The notes under the pieces are model-generated. The model was given only the letters and a program-made list of their open reading frames with translations. It ran no database searches and was not told where the DNA came from. Of a stretch of 64,000 nucleotides of DNA, positions 52,716 through 59,790 are shown piece after piece. The DNA comes from CADEDH01 sp965263455 (GTDB lineage Bacteria > Actinomycetota > Acidimicrobiia > Acidimicrobiales > SZUA-35), in the NCBI GenBank assembly GCA_965263455.1, contig CBDHHN010000003.1, forward strand, positions 65,172 to 129,171, given 5' to 3'. The first letter of the stretch is position 1; every line of letters starts with the position of its first letter. A program made the translations under genes and the position numbers.

Positions 52716-53359
52716 GGTCCCTCCGGGATCGCGGGGTTGATGAGGTCACGGCGGCGGAGCTCGTCGAGGAGCTCGGCCGCGGCGCGGCGGACTGCGGCGG
52801 CGTCGTCGGCGGTCGGCGCCCGCAGTCCCTCCACCAGGAGGAGGGCGCCGGGGGCGAGGCGGAGCGCAGTGGGCTCGCCGGGTTCGGGGCCGTCGTCACC
52901 GCCTGCGGGGGTGGGGTCGGGCGGGGCGTGCGGGGCGTGCGGGCCCGGGGTTCCGGTCCCGGTATCGGCCCCGGCGGTCTCGGGCCCGGCCGGTGCCGGG
53001 GGGCGACGCCAGAACCGGACGCCGTCGGGACGGGCCAGGAGCGCCCGTAGCTCGGCGTCGCTCCGACCGTTGAGCCGGAGCTGGATCTCACCCAGTGAGA
53101 GGCCCTGGGCCTGGAGGGCCTTGACCGCCACCGCCTGCAGGACATGGCGCTCGCCGTAGATGGCCCGCCGGCCCCGCACCTCGACCGGCTTGTCGAGCAG
53201 GCCGAGTGAGGCGTAGTAGCGCAGGGTGCGCCCATCGGGAACCGACGCCACCTGTCCGTTGGACTGCTCCATGCCCAGGCGGCCGATCTCCTCGGCCACC
53301 CGGGTCGTGAGCTGATCGAGGTGGTACTCGCCGCTGTCGTCCGTCGCTGTTACTGTCAC
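52712..53359 (-). CDS. MerR-type winged-helix regulator with C-terminal extension
   Basis: A 215-residue regulator. HLDQLTTRVAEEIGRLGM is followed by a loop and DGRTLRYYASLGLLDKP (residues ~44-60), the MerR recognition pattern, then AVAVKALQAQGLSLGEIQLRL. A ~100-residue tail with Pro/Gly/Asp-rich linker and a C-terminal helix replaces the effector domain. The start is placed at GTG 53359 because the promoter (TTGACG-17-TACTGT) puts transcription start at about 53363; the longer frame from the TTG at 53398 would begin inside the -35 box. Repeated operator elements overlap the start, implying autoregulation. It shares four bases with the VIT-VWA gene. Confidence 0.78.
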   Translation of the reverse strand: MTVTATDDSGEYHLDQLTTRVAEEIGRLGMEQSNGQVASVPDGRTLRYYASLGLLDKPVEVRGRRAIYGERHVLQAVAVKALQAQGLSLGEIQLRLNGRSDAELRALLARPDGVRFWRRPPAPAGPETAGADTGTGTPGPHAPHAPPDPTPAGGDDGPEPGEPTALRLAPGALLLVEGLRAPTADDAAAVRRAAAELLDELRRRDLINPAIPEGP

Positions 53360-53376
53360 AATAACTGTCACAGTAA
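53350..53376. promoter_or_regulatory. Operator with inverted and direct repeats at the MerR-type gene
   Basis: On the minus strand two adjacent 12-base copies TTACTGTGACAG and TTATTGTGACAG are followed by TAA, so the block starts with TTACTGT and ends with its complement ACAGTAA. Each copy also contains the small palindrome CTGT-G-ACAG (one base changed in the second). It covers the -10 box and the probable start codon. Confidence 0.75.
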
Positions 53377-53398
53377 TCACCGGGGCGCGTTCCGTCAA
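53370..53398 (-). promoter_or_regulatory. Promoter of the MerR/VIT-VWA operon
   Basis: TTGACG (53398-53393) as -35, a 17-base spacer and TACTGT (53375-53370) as -10. The -10 box lies inside the repeated operator, so a bound regulator would compete with or reshape polymerase binding. Confidence 0.7.
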
Positions 53399-53440
53399 GG
53401 GGTCGCCACGGGTGGGGGAGCGGGGGCGGGCCCCCGGGGA

Positions 53441-54622
53441 TCAGCCGAGGGCCAGGGCGTCGGTGTCGAGGGCCGAGCCCATCAGATCCTCGAAGTTCCA
53501 CCGGAAGAACCGCTCCCGGGCCGTCTCCGGCAGGTCACGCACCTCGTTGTCGAAGCGCCGGAGCGGGTTGCGCCCGCCCTCGACGTGGGGGAAGTCCGAC
53601 GAGAAGAGGCAGATGTCGGGCCCGGAGTTCTCGATGATCCAGCCCGTCGGCTCGGTCGGGTAGGGCGTGACCCGAACCTGCCGGTGGATGTACTCGGCCG
53701 GTCGGAGAGACAGCGTCTTCAGCCGGTCCTCGTGGCGTTCGAAGGCGTCCATGGCCGCCTCCAGCTGACGCAGGAACGACGGCACCCAGACCGCGCCGAG
53801 TTCGATCACACCCATCCGGAGGTCGGGGAAGCGCTCGAACACCCCGTCGAAGACGAACATCGACAGTGCCTGGAGGGGGGCGGCGCTGATGGCCATGTAC
53901 GAGACGGAGCGGAAGTTCTCGCCCCCGCCGTGGAAGTCGGGTTCGGCCGGAAGCCCGTTGTTGCGGTGCTGCGGGGGCATGACCAGGTCGGGGGTGGCGA
54001 CGTGCATGACGACCGGGATGCCGGCCTCCTCGGCCTGAGCCCACACCCGATCGAAGGCGATGTGGCTCTGGGCGTGCTCGGCCGGCATCCGGTTGGGGAT
54101 CAGGAGCGCGGCCGCGCCGGCGGCGATCGCCTCGGACGCGCACGGGGCGGCAAGCTCCAGATCCTGGAGCGGGACGTAGGCGACCGGGAGCAAGCGGGGA
54201 TCGTCGGAGCAGAAGGCGATCTGGGCCCGGTTGGCCGCTGAGGCCACCTCGTAGGTGAGGGCGGGCGGGGCCGAGTGCTCCATCTCCTCGAGGAGGGTGT
54301 TGGGCATCGAGGGGAAGATCAGCTGACTGGCGAAGCCGAGGTAGTCGAGGGCCTGGCGGCGGTCGGCCCGATCCCAGGCGCCGTGGGCCCGGTAGTTCTT
54401 GCGCAGCATGACCTCGGCCTCGGCCGTTGCCCGGAACTCGGAATCGCCCTGCAGGCTCCGACAGCGGTCGATCTCGGCGAAGGCCTGATCGTTGTCACCG
54501 ATGGAGAAGTGATCCCGCGCATAGTCGGCCACCGCTTTGGAGCCGAACTCGTCGAGCCAATCCGGGGGCTCCATGGTGTGCGCGTCGGCGTCATGGATGA
54601 TGCGGTTCTCGACGTAGGGCAT
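53441..54622 (-). CDS. Amidohydrolase family protein (amidohydrolase 2)
   Basis: A 393-residue TIM-barrel metal hydrolase or decarboxylase. IHDADAHTMEPPDW at the N-terminus replaces the usual HxH by D-x-H, PVVMHVATPDLVMPP carries the next His, and LFSSDFPHVEGGRNP the metal-binding Asp near residue 345. This combination is that of the 2-amino-3-carboxymuconate-semialdehyde decarboxylase-like group common in actinobacteria. Its substrate is not evident. It lies upstream of the MerR-type operon on the same strand with ~80 bases between. Confidence 0.87.
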   Translation of the reverse strand: MPYVENRIIHDADAHTMEPPDWLDEFGSKAVADYARDHFSIGDNDQAFAEIDRCRSLQGDSEFRATAEAEVMLRKNYRAHGAWDRADRRQALDYLGFASQLIFPSMPNTLLEEMEHSAPPALTYEVASAANRAQIAFCSDDPRLLPVAYVPLQDLELAAPCASEAIAAGAAALLIPNRMPAEHAQSHIAFDRVWAQAEEAGIPVVMHVATPDLVMPPQHRNNGLPAEPDFHGGGENFRSVSYMAISAAPLQALSMFVFDGVFERFPDLRMGVIELGAVWVPSFLRQLEAAMDAFERHEDRLKTLSLRPAEYIHRQVRVTPYPTEPTGWIIENSGPDICLFSSDFPHVEGGRNPLRRFDNEVRDLPETARERFFRWNFEDLMGSALDTDALALG

Positions 54623-54743
54623 GCGATCACGCTAGTGACGAGGCCCATCGGCCGGCCAACGCCTCCTCCGGCGGGGCGCCGGGCGCCGGGCGGCCGGGGG
54701 ACGTGGTGGGCCGTGGTCCCGCCGCCGTGGGCCCCGGACCGGC

Positions 54744-56201
54744 TCAGGCCCAGCTGATGCGGGCCACCGTCAGGGTGGTGCAATAGAACAGCCCTCGGTG
54801 GTCGTCGGGGCTGAGGAACATCCCGTTGCCGATCCGGGATCCGGTGTCGACCCGGTCCAGCAACGATCCGGTCGCCAGGTCGACCACGATGACGTCGTCG
54901 GTGCCGGCGTCGGTGAAGTCGTTGATGGCCAACTCGCCTGACTCGGGGAAGACGACCGGCTGCATCGACGGCCGGACGTCGAGGTGCCAGACCGTCTGCA
55001 GGTCCCGACCGGTGGTGTCGATGCCGGCCAGGCCCCCGTTGATCGAGTCCCAGGCCACCGCCATCCCGGCTTCGGGGACATGGACGGGGGGAGCGATCAC
55101 TCCGCCACCGGCGGTGCCGAACGGCTCGATGGCGGACACCTGGTCCGGGTCGGACAGCGAGACCCGGACCAGACGCTGGGCCCCGGTCCACGGGGCGGGT
55201 TGGCGCCACGACAGCGCCCGACCGGGGGCCTCGGGGAAACGGCCGTTCGGCTCGACGCCATGGATTCGGCGGACCGAGACGACATCACCGCAGTCGAGGA
55301 TCCAACACGACCCGTCGGACAGGCAGGCGTCCCACGACAAGCCGTAGTCATCGCCCGGTGTCCGGTAGCGAGGGCGCCAGTCGTCGATCGTCAGCCGGTC
55401 GGGCTCGACGACGAGTCGCCACAGGTGCTCGGCGCCCGGCACATAGACGTGTTCGATCCGTCCGTCGGCGGCCAGGCCGGTGCCGTCGACGAGGTCGGCG
55501 GCGATGCGGCCCATCGAGCCCTCGGGTAGCCGCAAGGGCTCGTGCACCACGTCGAGCGTCTCCGGATCGAGTCGGGTCACCGTCGTGCCACCCTCGCCTT
55601 CGAGGCGAAGATCCTTGGTGACCAGTGTCCCGTCGGCCAGCGCCAGCAGCCCGTTGTGGCTCCGATCGGCCGGTAGGCGGCGCTCGGCCTCGACCTGGAG
55701 GTCGTCGGGATCGAGGCGGTGGAGGTAGGAACCGTTGACCGAGTAGATGGAGCCGTTGGCGTGGGCCAGGATCGCGCCGCACCAGACGTGTTCGCCGCAG
55801 GGGAGTTCGGGCGAGGCGGCCCGGGGTTCGAGCGTGTCAGGGTCGATCCGCTCGACCCAACCGAAGGGCGGAGGCCCGGTGAACGAGGCCATGGTTCCAC
55901 CCAGGAACCATTGGCCCGGATCGCGCCGGACCACCATCACGTTCCACCGCCCGTTCCGGCGGGTCGTCACCCGGGCTGAGCCGTCGGCCGCCCCCAACCG
56001 TCCGGCCGCCGCCTTCTGGCGCCGGTTGCCCCCGCACTCCACGGGCCAGGTCGACGGCCAGTAGCCGGGGTGGGGCCTAGCCCAGTGGAAGCTCGGGTCG
56101 TCGTCGATGACGCGGCCATCGAGCATCGTCGCCCAGAAGGCGCTCTCGGTGGCGACGTTGGCGGCGTCGAACACGACGACATGGCGGATGAATCGCATCA
56201 C
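54744..56201 (-). CDS. Beta-propeller-type protein with a fused VOC-domain remnant at the N-terminus
   Basis: A 485-codon frame. From about residue 89 (ATG 55937, MVVRRDPGQWFLGG) the sequence is a repeated-strand propeller: VERIDPDTLEPRAASPELP, LHRLDPDDLQVEAERRLPAD, VVSVRRIHGVEPNGR and DVIVVDLATGSLLDRVDTGS, without a signal peptide. Residues 1-52 instead resemble the start of a glyoxalase/VOC protein (RHVVVFDAANVATESAFWAT ... STWP). The junction is near 56045. The true product may start at 55937 or 55967, or be a real fusion. The function of the propeller is unknown; it resembles extracellular or periplasmic pyrroloquinoline-like propellers only in general layout. Confidence 0.65.
   Translation of the reverse strand: MMRFIRHVVVFDAANVATESAFWATMLDGRVIDDDPSFHWARPHPGYWPSTWPVECGGNRRQKAAAGRLGAADGSARVTTRRNGRWNVMVVRRDPGQWFLGGTMASFTGPPPFGWVERIDPDTLEPRAASPELPCGEHVWCGAILAHANGSIYSVNGSYLHRLDPDDLQVEAERRLPADRSHNGLLALADGTLVTKDLRLEGEGGTTVTRLDPETLDVVHEPLRLPEGSMGRIAADLVDGTGLAADGRIEHVYVPGAEHLWRLVVEPDRLTIDDWRPRYRTPGDDYGLSWDACLSDGSCWILDCGDVVSVRRIHGVEPNGRFPEAPGRALSWRQPAPWTGAQRLVRVSLSDPDQVSAIEPFGTAGGGVIAPPVHVPEAGMAVAWDSINGGLAGIDTTGRDLQTVWHLDVRPSMQPVVFPESGELAINDFTDAGTDDVIVVDLATGSLLDRVDTGSRIGNGMFLSPDDHRGLFYCTTLTVARISWA
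56043..56201 (-). pseudogene. N-terminal fragment of a VOC/glyoxalase-like gene
   Basis: MMRFIRHVVVFDAANVATES and AFWATMLDGRVIDDD match the first strand and helix of small actinobacterial VOC proteins, then the sequence jumps to a PSTWP-like element that normally lies ~25 residues later, and the rest of the domain is missing. It sits exactly where base composition changes, so it is probably the edge of the right-hand block, truncated by recombination and joined in frame to the propeller gene. Confidence 0.45.
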
Positions 56202-56361
56202 CTGGTCGTGGCTAGACGTTCGCTCTGCGCGGCCGCGGGGTCGAACGGTTTGTCAGCTCTCGTGTGGGCGACTGACGGGTCGGTTGACATCAGTGGTGGC
56301 CTCGGGTCGTGTTGGTGGGCGTCGTTTTCCATCTTTGGTCTTTCCACGGCTGCGGTGGCAG
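56202..56361. other. Junction region with altered base composition
   Basis: 160 bases without a gene between the propeller/VOC frame and the DUF1905 gene. GC is visibly lower than to the left. No insertion-sequence ends, tRNA end or direct repeat was found by eye. Confidence 0.4.
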
Positions 56362-56799
56362 TCAGCGGAGCACGGCTATGAGTTTCGCGATGCGGCGTTG
56401 GCGGGTGCTGTCGGTCTTGGCTGTGTCGATGTCGTTGATGTGTTTGCGGCGGAGGCCGTAGGGGAGTGCGTCGAAGGCACTGCGAGCTGTCGGGTCGGCG
56501 TTGAGTGCGTGGGCGATGTCGTCGGGGATGTGGACGGTGCGGGGTTCGGTGTCGAGTTCGAGGGTGATGTTGATGCGCTGGCCGGGTTCGATGCCTGCGG
56601 CGGTGCGGTTGGCGCGGCTGATCCCGATGAGGGAGCGTCCGTTCTTGCGGGCGATCCGGCTTCGCCAGGTGTGGTTGTTGATGGTGATCGTGACGAGTGG
56701 GCGGCCGCCGCCGAGGTCGTTGACGATGTCGTCGGGGACGGTGGCGCCGGTGGCGTTGCCTGCGGGTACGACGATGGCGCTGAATGCCCGTGTGGTCAT
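56362..56799 (-). CDS. DUF1905/YdeI (OmdA)-type protein
   Basis: A 145-residue protein with two parts: a DUF1905 domain (VPAGNATGATVPDDIVNDL, PLVTITINNHTWRSRIARKNG, LIGISRANRTAAGIEPGQRI) and a C-terminal YdeI/OmdA-like helical segment (VHIPDDIAHALNADPTARSA, FDALPYGLRRKHINDIDTAK). Family members are linked to stress or bacteriocin tolerance, without a known reaction. Its start overlaps the stop of the VOC gene (ATGA); with the AraC gene further upstream this is a three-gene operon. Confidence 0.85.
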   Translation of the reverse strand: MTTRAFSAIVVPAGNATGATVPDDIVNDLGGGRPLVTITINNHTWRSRIARKNGRSLIGISRANRTAAGIEPGQRINITLELDTEPRTVHIPDDIAHALNADPTARSAFDALPYGLRRKHINDIDTAKTDSTRQRRIAKLIAVLR

Positions 56800-57206
56800 G
56801 GGCGCTCTTGGATGCGGATGAGGTTGCCGGCGGGGTTGCGGACGGCGCAGTCGCGCGCTCCCCAGTCTTGTTCGAGCGGTTCTTGGACGATGTCGGCTCC
56901 GCTGGCTTCGATTGCGGCGAAGGTGTCGTCGAGGGCATCGGTGCTGAGGAGTAGCCGTGCGTAGGTGCCTTTGGCCATCATCTCCTCGATGGTGCGGCGT
57001 TCGTCGTCGTTGATGGCCGGATCGGCGGCGGGCGGTTGCATCACGATGGAGGTGTTGGGCTGGCCTGGAGGGCCGAGGGTGATCCAGCGCATGCGGTCCG
57101 CTCCGACGTCGTTGCGGACCTCGAATCTAATCACGTCGCGGTAGAAGGCGAGCGAGCGTTCGGGGTCGTCGTGGGGCAGGAAGCTGGCGTGAATGGTGAG
57201 GTTCAT
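56796..57206 (-). CDS. VOC-family (glyoxalase-like) protein, cassette A
   Basis: A 136-residue vicinal-oxygen-chelate protein beginning MNLTIHASFLPHDDPERSLA. FYRDVIRFEVRND and a C-terminal ARDCAVRNPAGNLIRIQE are the paired beta-alpha-beta-beta-beta halves; the His and Glu expected at metal positions are partly present (HASFLPHDD, IQE). Typical relatives are glyoxalase I-like, fosfomycin or bleomycin resistance proteins; the role is not set. Start and stop both overlap neighbours by four bases, with an AraC regulator upstream. Confidence 0.87.
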   Translation of the reverse strand: MNLTIHASFLPHDDPERSLAFYRDVIRFEVRNDVGADRMRWITLGPPGQPNTSIVMQPPAADPAINDDERRTIEEMMAKGTYARLLLSTDALDDTFAAIEASGADIVQEPLEQDWGARDCAVRNPAGNLIRIQERP

Positions 57207-57646
57207 GGCGGCAACGGTAGGAAGCCGGCGGGGGTCGGGGCTTCTCGATTCCTGATCGGTCGCGTCACCTGCGCCCGAACGCACGGGACGAGGTCGTCGC
57301 CCGCTGTGGCGATGTGCCGGTATCGGCCTGGCGACAGGCCGTAGCACTCGGTGAAGCGTGTCGTGAACGTGCCTAGCGATGTGAACCCGACAGCGAAGCA
57401 GACGTCGGTGACGGTGCTGTCGGAGCGTCGCAGCAGCGATGCTGCCCGTTCGAGCCTGCGGGTCATCAGGTAGCTGTAGGGGGACTCGCCGAACGCGTCG
57501 CGGAAGCGGCGGCTGAGATGACCGGCCGACATGTGCACCCCCGCCGCGAGCGCTTCCACGTTCAGCGGCTGCGTGTAGGAGCGGTCGATGCGATCGCGGA
57601 CCTGGCGCATCAGTCGAAGCTCAGCGAGGCGTGCGGTGTCGACCAT
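57203..57646 (-). CDS. AraC-type regulator without effector domain, cassette A
   Basis: A 147-residue protein consisting of a complete AraC double helix-turn-helix (LNVEALAAGVHMSAGHLSRR ... TVTDVCFAVGFTSLGTFTTRF) with a short N-terminal helix and a ~35-residue tail. There is no N-terminal sensing domain, so it belongs to the MarA/SoxS/Rob-like small class. GGAG nine bases before the ATG supports the start. It is coupled to the VOC gene downstream and mirrored by the AraC-VOC pair at 57714-58645. Confidence 0.88.
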   Translation of the reverse strand: MVDTARLAELRLMRQVRDRIDRSYTQPLNVEALAAGVHMSAGHLSRRFRDAFGESPYSYLMTRRLERAASLLRRSDSTVTDVCFAVGFTSLGTFTTRFTECYGLSPGRYRHIATAGDDLVPCVRAQVTRPIRNREAPTPAGFLPLPP

Positions 57647-57713
57647 GAGAACGACTCCAGGCGTTCAGATCTTCGGCGCTGACTGGCCTGCGACTGCTAC
57701 CCGTAGGAGGCCG

Positions 57714-58184
57714 TCACGTCAGTGGGGTGAGCTCGTCGGGGTTGTCGCCGGCGTAGGCCTCCATCTCTTCCTGGGTGAACTCACGTGGTTCGACGAGGAC
57801 GAGCCAGTTGCCGGTGTTGTCTCGGATGAGGGCCTCGATGCCGTAGGGCCGTTCTTGGGGTGGGTTGAGGATCTCGACGCCGTTGGCTTCGAGTTCTTCG
57901 ATGGTGGCGACGCAGTCGTCGACGTTGAGCCCGACCGCAAAGGTGCCGCCGTCGGCGAGCGCTCGGCGGACGGCTTCGGCGTACTCGGGTGACAGCGGTG
58001 GTCCGGGGGTGGAGAGGTGGACGTCGAGTTCGGGTTGGGATGGGTGGCCGACGGTGCACCAGCGGAAGTCTTCGCCGAGTTGGACGTCGTCGCGGGCTTC
58101 GAAGCCGAGTTTGTCGATGTAGAAGGCCTTGGACTCGTCGATGTCGTTGACCCAGACGGTGGTGAGGCTGATGTTGGAGATCAT
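57714..58184 (-). CDS. VOC-family protein, cassette B
   Basis: A 156-residue VOC protein: ISLTTVWVNDIDESKAFYID, LGFEARDDVQLGEDFRWCTV, ALADGGTFAVGLNVDDCVATIEEL (two segments) and EALIRDNTGNWLVLVEP with the C-terminal metal Glu. It resembles the glyoxalase/extradiol type used as small-molecule binders. Its start overlaps the stop of the AraC gene upstream (ATGA). Same layout as cassette A, though the two VOC proteins differ clearly. Confidence 0.9.
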   Translation of the reverse strand: MISNISLTTVWVNDIDESKAFYIDKLGFEARDDVQLGEDFRWCTVGHPSQPELDVHLSTPGPPLSPEYAEAVRRALADGGTFAVGLNVDDCVATIEELEANGVEILNPPQERPYGIEALIRDNTGNWLVLVEPREFTQEEMEAYAGDNPDELTPLT

Positions 58185-58645
58185 GGCTGCACCGTACGTC
58201 GCGTGTTGGCGTCAGGCTTCTCCTGGCTTGCGGAGTTGGTTCGCTCGGCCAGGCCCCACATGAAGACGAAACAGCCCGGGATGCGTGGCGCGCCGGTGGC
58301 CGCCCATCGCCGCTGGAACTCGCCTGGTGTCTCGCCGGTGATCGAGCGGAATCTCGTGGTGAACGAGCCGAGGCTGGAGAACCCGACGGCCATGCACACC
58401 TCGGTGACGGTGAGGTTGGAGGTGCGCAGCAGGTCTTGCGCTCGCTCGACTCGGCGCTGGGACAGGTGGGCGGCGGGGGTGTGACCGTAGGCGGCGGTGA
58501 AGAGTCGGTGGAAGTGATACTTCGACAACCCGGCCACCGACGCCGCCTCGTCGAGGTCGACGCCAGCAGCGAAGTTGCGGTCGATGTGATCGCGGGCGCG
58601 GCGGAGATGCACGAGGACATCGCCAGGAACCCGCACGTCGGTCAT
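58181..58645 (-). CDS. AraC-type regulator without effector domain, cassette B
   Basis: A 154-residue small AraC regulator: VDLDEAASVAGLSKYHFHRL, FTAAYGHTPAAHLSQRRVER and LTVTEVCMAVGFSSLGSFTT, i.e. both helix-turn-helix units, then a ~40-residue tail. It is coupled to its VOC gene. TATCGT eight bases before the ATG may be the -10 box. The second motif VGFSSLGSFTTRF is almost identical to that of cassette A, pointing to common origin. Confidence 0.9.
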   Translation of the reverse strand: MTDVRVPGDVLVHLRRARDHIDRNFAAGVDLDEAASVAGLSKYHFHRLFTAAYGHTPAAHLSQRRVERAQDLLRTSNLTVTEVCMAVGFSSLGSFTTRFRSITGETPGEFQRRWAATGAPRIPGCFVFMWGLAERTNSASQEKPDANTRRTVQP

Positions 58646-58686
58646 CGCCGATCACGATAGGCACACAGCCCATGGCGCAGACCGGT

Positions 58687-58692
58687 TACGGT
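58687..58692 (+). promoter_or_regulatory. -10 box TACGGT, leaderless start of the VOC gene
   Basis: TACGGT lies six bases before the ATG at 58699, the spacing of leaderless actinobacterial starts, and decides this start over the ATG at 58672. Confidence 0.55.
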
Positions 58693-58698
58693 CGGCCC

Positions 58699-59238
58699 AT
58701 GACTTCTTCGGGGTTCCGGTTGGGTCGGCTCGACCACGTGCACATCCGCGTGCCCGATCGGGCCGAGGCTGCAGCCTGGTACGGCGAGCATCTCGGATTC
58801 GAGCCGGTCGCTGCGTTCGACTTCTGGGCGTCGGGGTTCGACGGGGGCCCTCTGCAGATCTCTGCCGACGGCGGCGCCACAACCCTGGCGCTGTTCGAAG
58901 CGAGCGACGCACACCCGATGGAGCCGCTGCGCACCGGGGTGGCCTTCAGCGTCGATGCTGACCAGTTCGCGGCGTTCGTGCGTTCGCTCCCCGGCGAGAT
59001 CCGTGCGCCATCCGGTGACGCACTCACCGCCGCCCAAGTCGTCGATTTTGACCTGTGCTGGGCGATCGATCTCGCCGACCCGTGGGGCAACGTCTACGAG
59101 CTCAACTGCTACGACTACGACACCGTCCGAACCGACCTGATCGAAGCCGATGGCATCGAGCCGCAGCGCTACTGGCCCGCCGAACTCCACCGCGACAACC
59201 TGGCAGCGCAACACGGCGCATCTGAGGGGGACGGCTGA
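58699..59238 (+). CDS. VOC-family protein (third)
   Basis: A 179-residue VOC protein. LGRLDHVHIRVPDRAEAAAW has the first metal His, LGFEPVAAFDFW the strand after it, and DPWGNVYELNCYD the C-terminal metal Glu. A ~45-residue C-terminal extension ends in Asp/Gly. The start is set by a -10 box six bases upstream. Its stop is directly followed by the ATG of the RibD-like gene, so both are in one operon, divergent from the AraC-VOC cassette B. Confidence 0.88.
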   Translation: MTSSGFRLGRLDHVHIRVPDRAEAAAWYGEHLGFEPVAAFDFWASGFDGGPLQISADGGATTLALFEASDAHPMEPLRTGVAFSVDADQFAAFVRSLPGEIRAPSGDALTAAQVVDFDLCWAIDLADPWGNVYELNCYDYDTVRTDLIEADGIEPQRYWPAELHRDNLAAQHGASEGDG

Positions 59239-59790
59239 ATGGGACGGCTTGCGGCGTTCATCATGGTGACGATGGACGGCTTCTTCGAGGGCCCTGACGG
59301 TGCGTTCGACTTCTGGATGATCGACGACGAGTTCAACCAGTTCTCGGACCACCAACTCGAGCGGGCTGACCGACTCGTGTTCGGGCGCATCACCTACGAC
59401 GGCATGGCGGAGTACTGGCCGACTGACGAGGCTCGCCAGGACAGCCCATACACCGCTGAGCTCATGAACACCCGCCCGAAGATCCTTGTGTCGACCAGCC
59501 GCCACGAGACAGGCTGGGGGCCCACCACGATCTGCCGCGACCTCGACGAGCTCGGCCGAATCACTTCCGAGTCCGACGAGACGTCGCTGGTGCTTGGCAG
59601 CCCCACCCTGACCGGCTCCTTGATCGAAGCCGGGTTGCTCGACGAGCTCCGCCTGATGGTCAACCCCGTCTGCATCGGGGGCGGCTCATCGATCGGCGCC
59701 GTCCTCGCCGGCCGATCGGACTGGCAGCTCGCCGAGGCTCGGCCGTTCGACTCCGGCAACGTGCTGTTGTCCTACACCATGCGGCGGTAG
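59239..59790 (+). CDS. Dihydrofolate reductase-fold protein (RibD C-terminal type)
   Basis: A 183-residue reductase of the small YwjB/YyaP-like group: AAFIMVTMDGFFEGPDGAFD at the N-terminus, LVFGRITYDGMAEYWP (residues ~50-65), LVLGSPTLTGSLIEAGLLDE and a terminal LSYTMRR. The fold binds NADPH; the substrate is not known for these stand-alone members. It follows the VOC gene with zero spacing and overlaps the convergent SMP-30 gene by 19 bases. Confidence 0.9.
   Translation: MGRLAAFIMVTMDGFFEGPDGAFDFWMIDDEFNQFSDHQLERADRLVFGRITYDGMAEYWPTDEARQDSPYTAELMNTRPKILVSTSRHETGWGPTTICRDLDELGRITSESDETSLVLGSPTLTGSLIEAGLLDELRLMVNPVCIGGGSSIGAVLAGRSDWQLAEARPFDSGNVLLSYTMRR

Noticed and set aside
49548..53159. 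1203-codon open frame antisense to the VIT-VWA and MerR-type genes
   Set aside because: Very long, but its composition is the mirror of GC-skewed codons, and the opposite strand has VIT, MIDAS and MerR motifs.
53360..53398. TTG at 53398 as start of the MerR-type gene
   Set aside because: It lies inside the -35 box of a well-spaced promoter, and the added residues would be encoded by the operator repeats.
56202..56361. Insertion-sequence or integrase remnant at the composition break
   Set aside because: No transposase frame, terminal inverted repeat or tRNA end could be found by eye.
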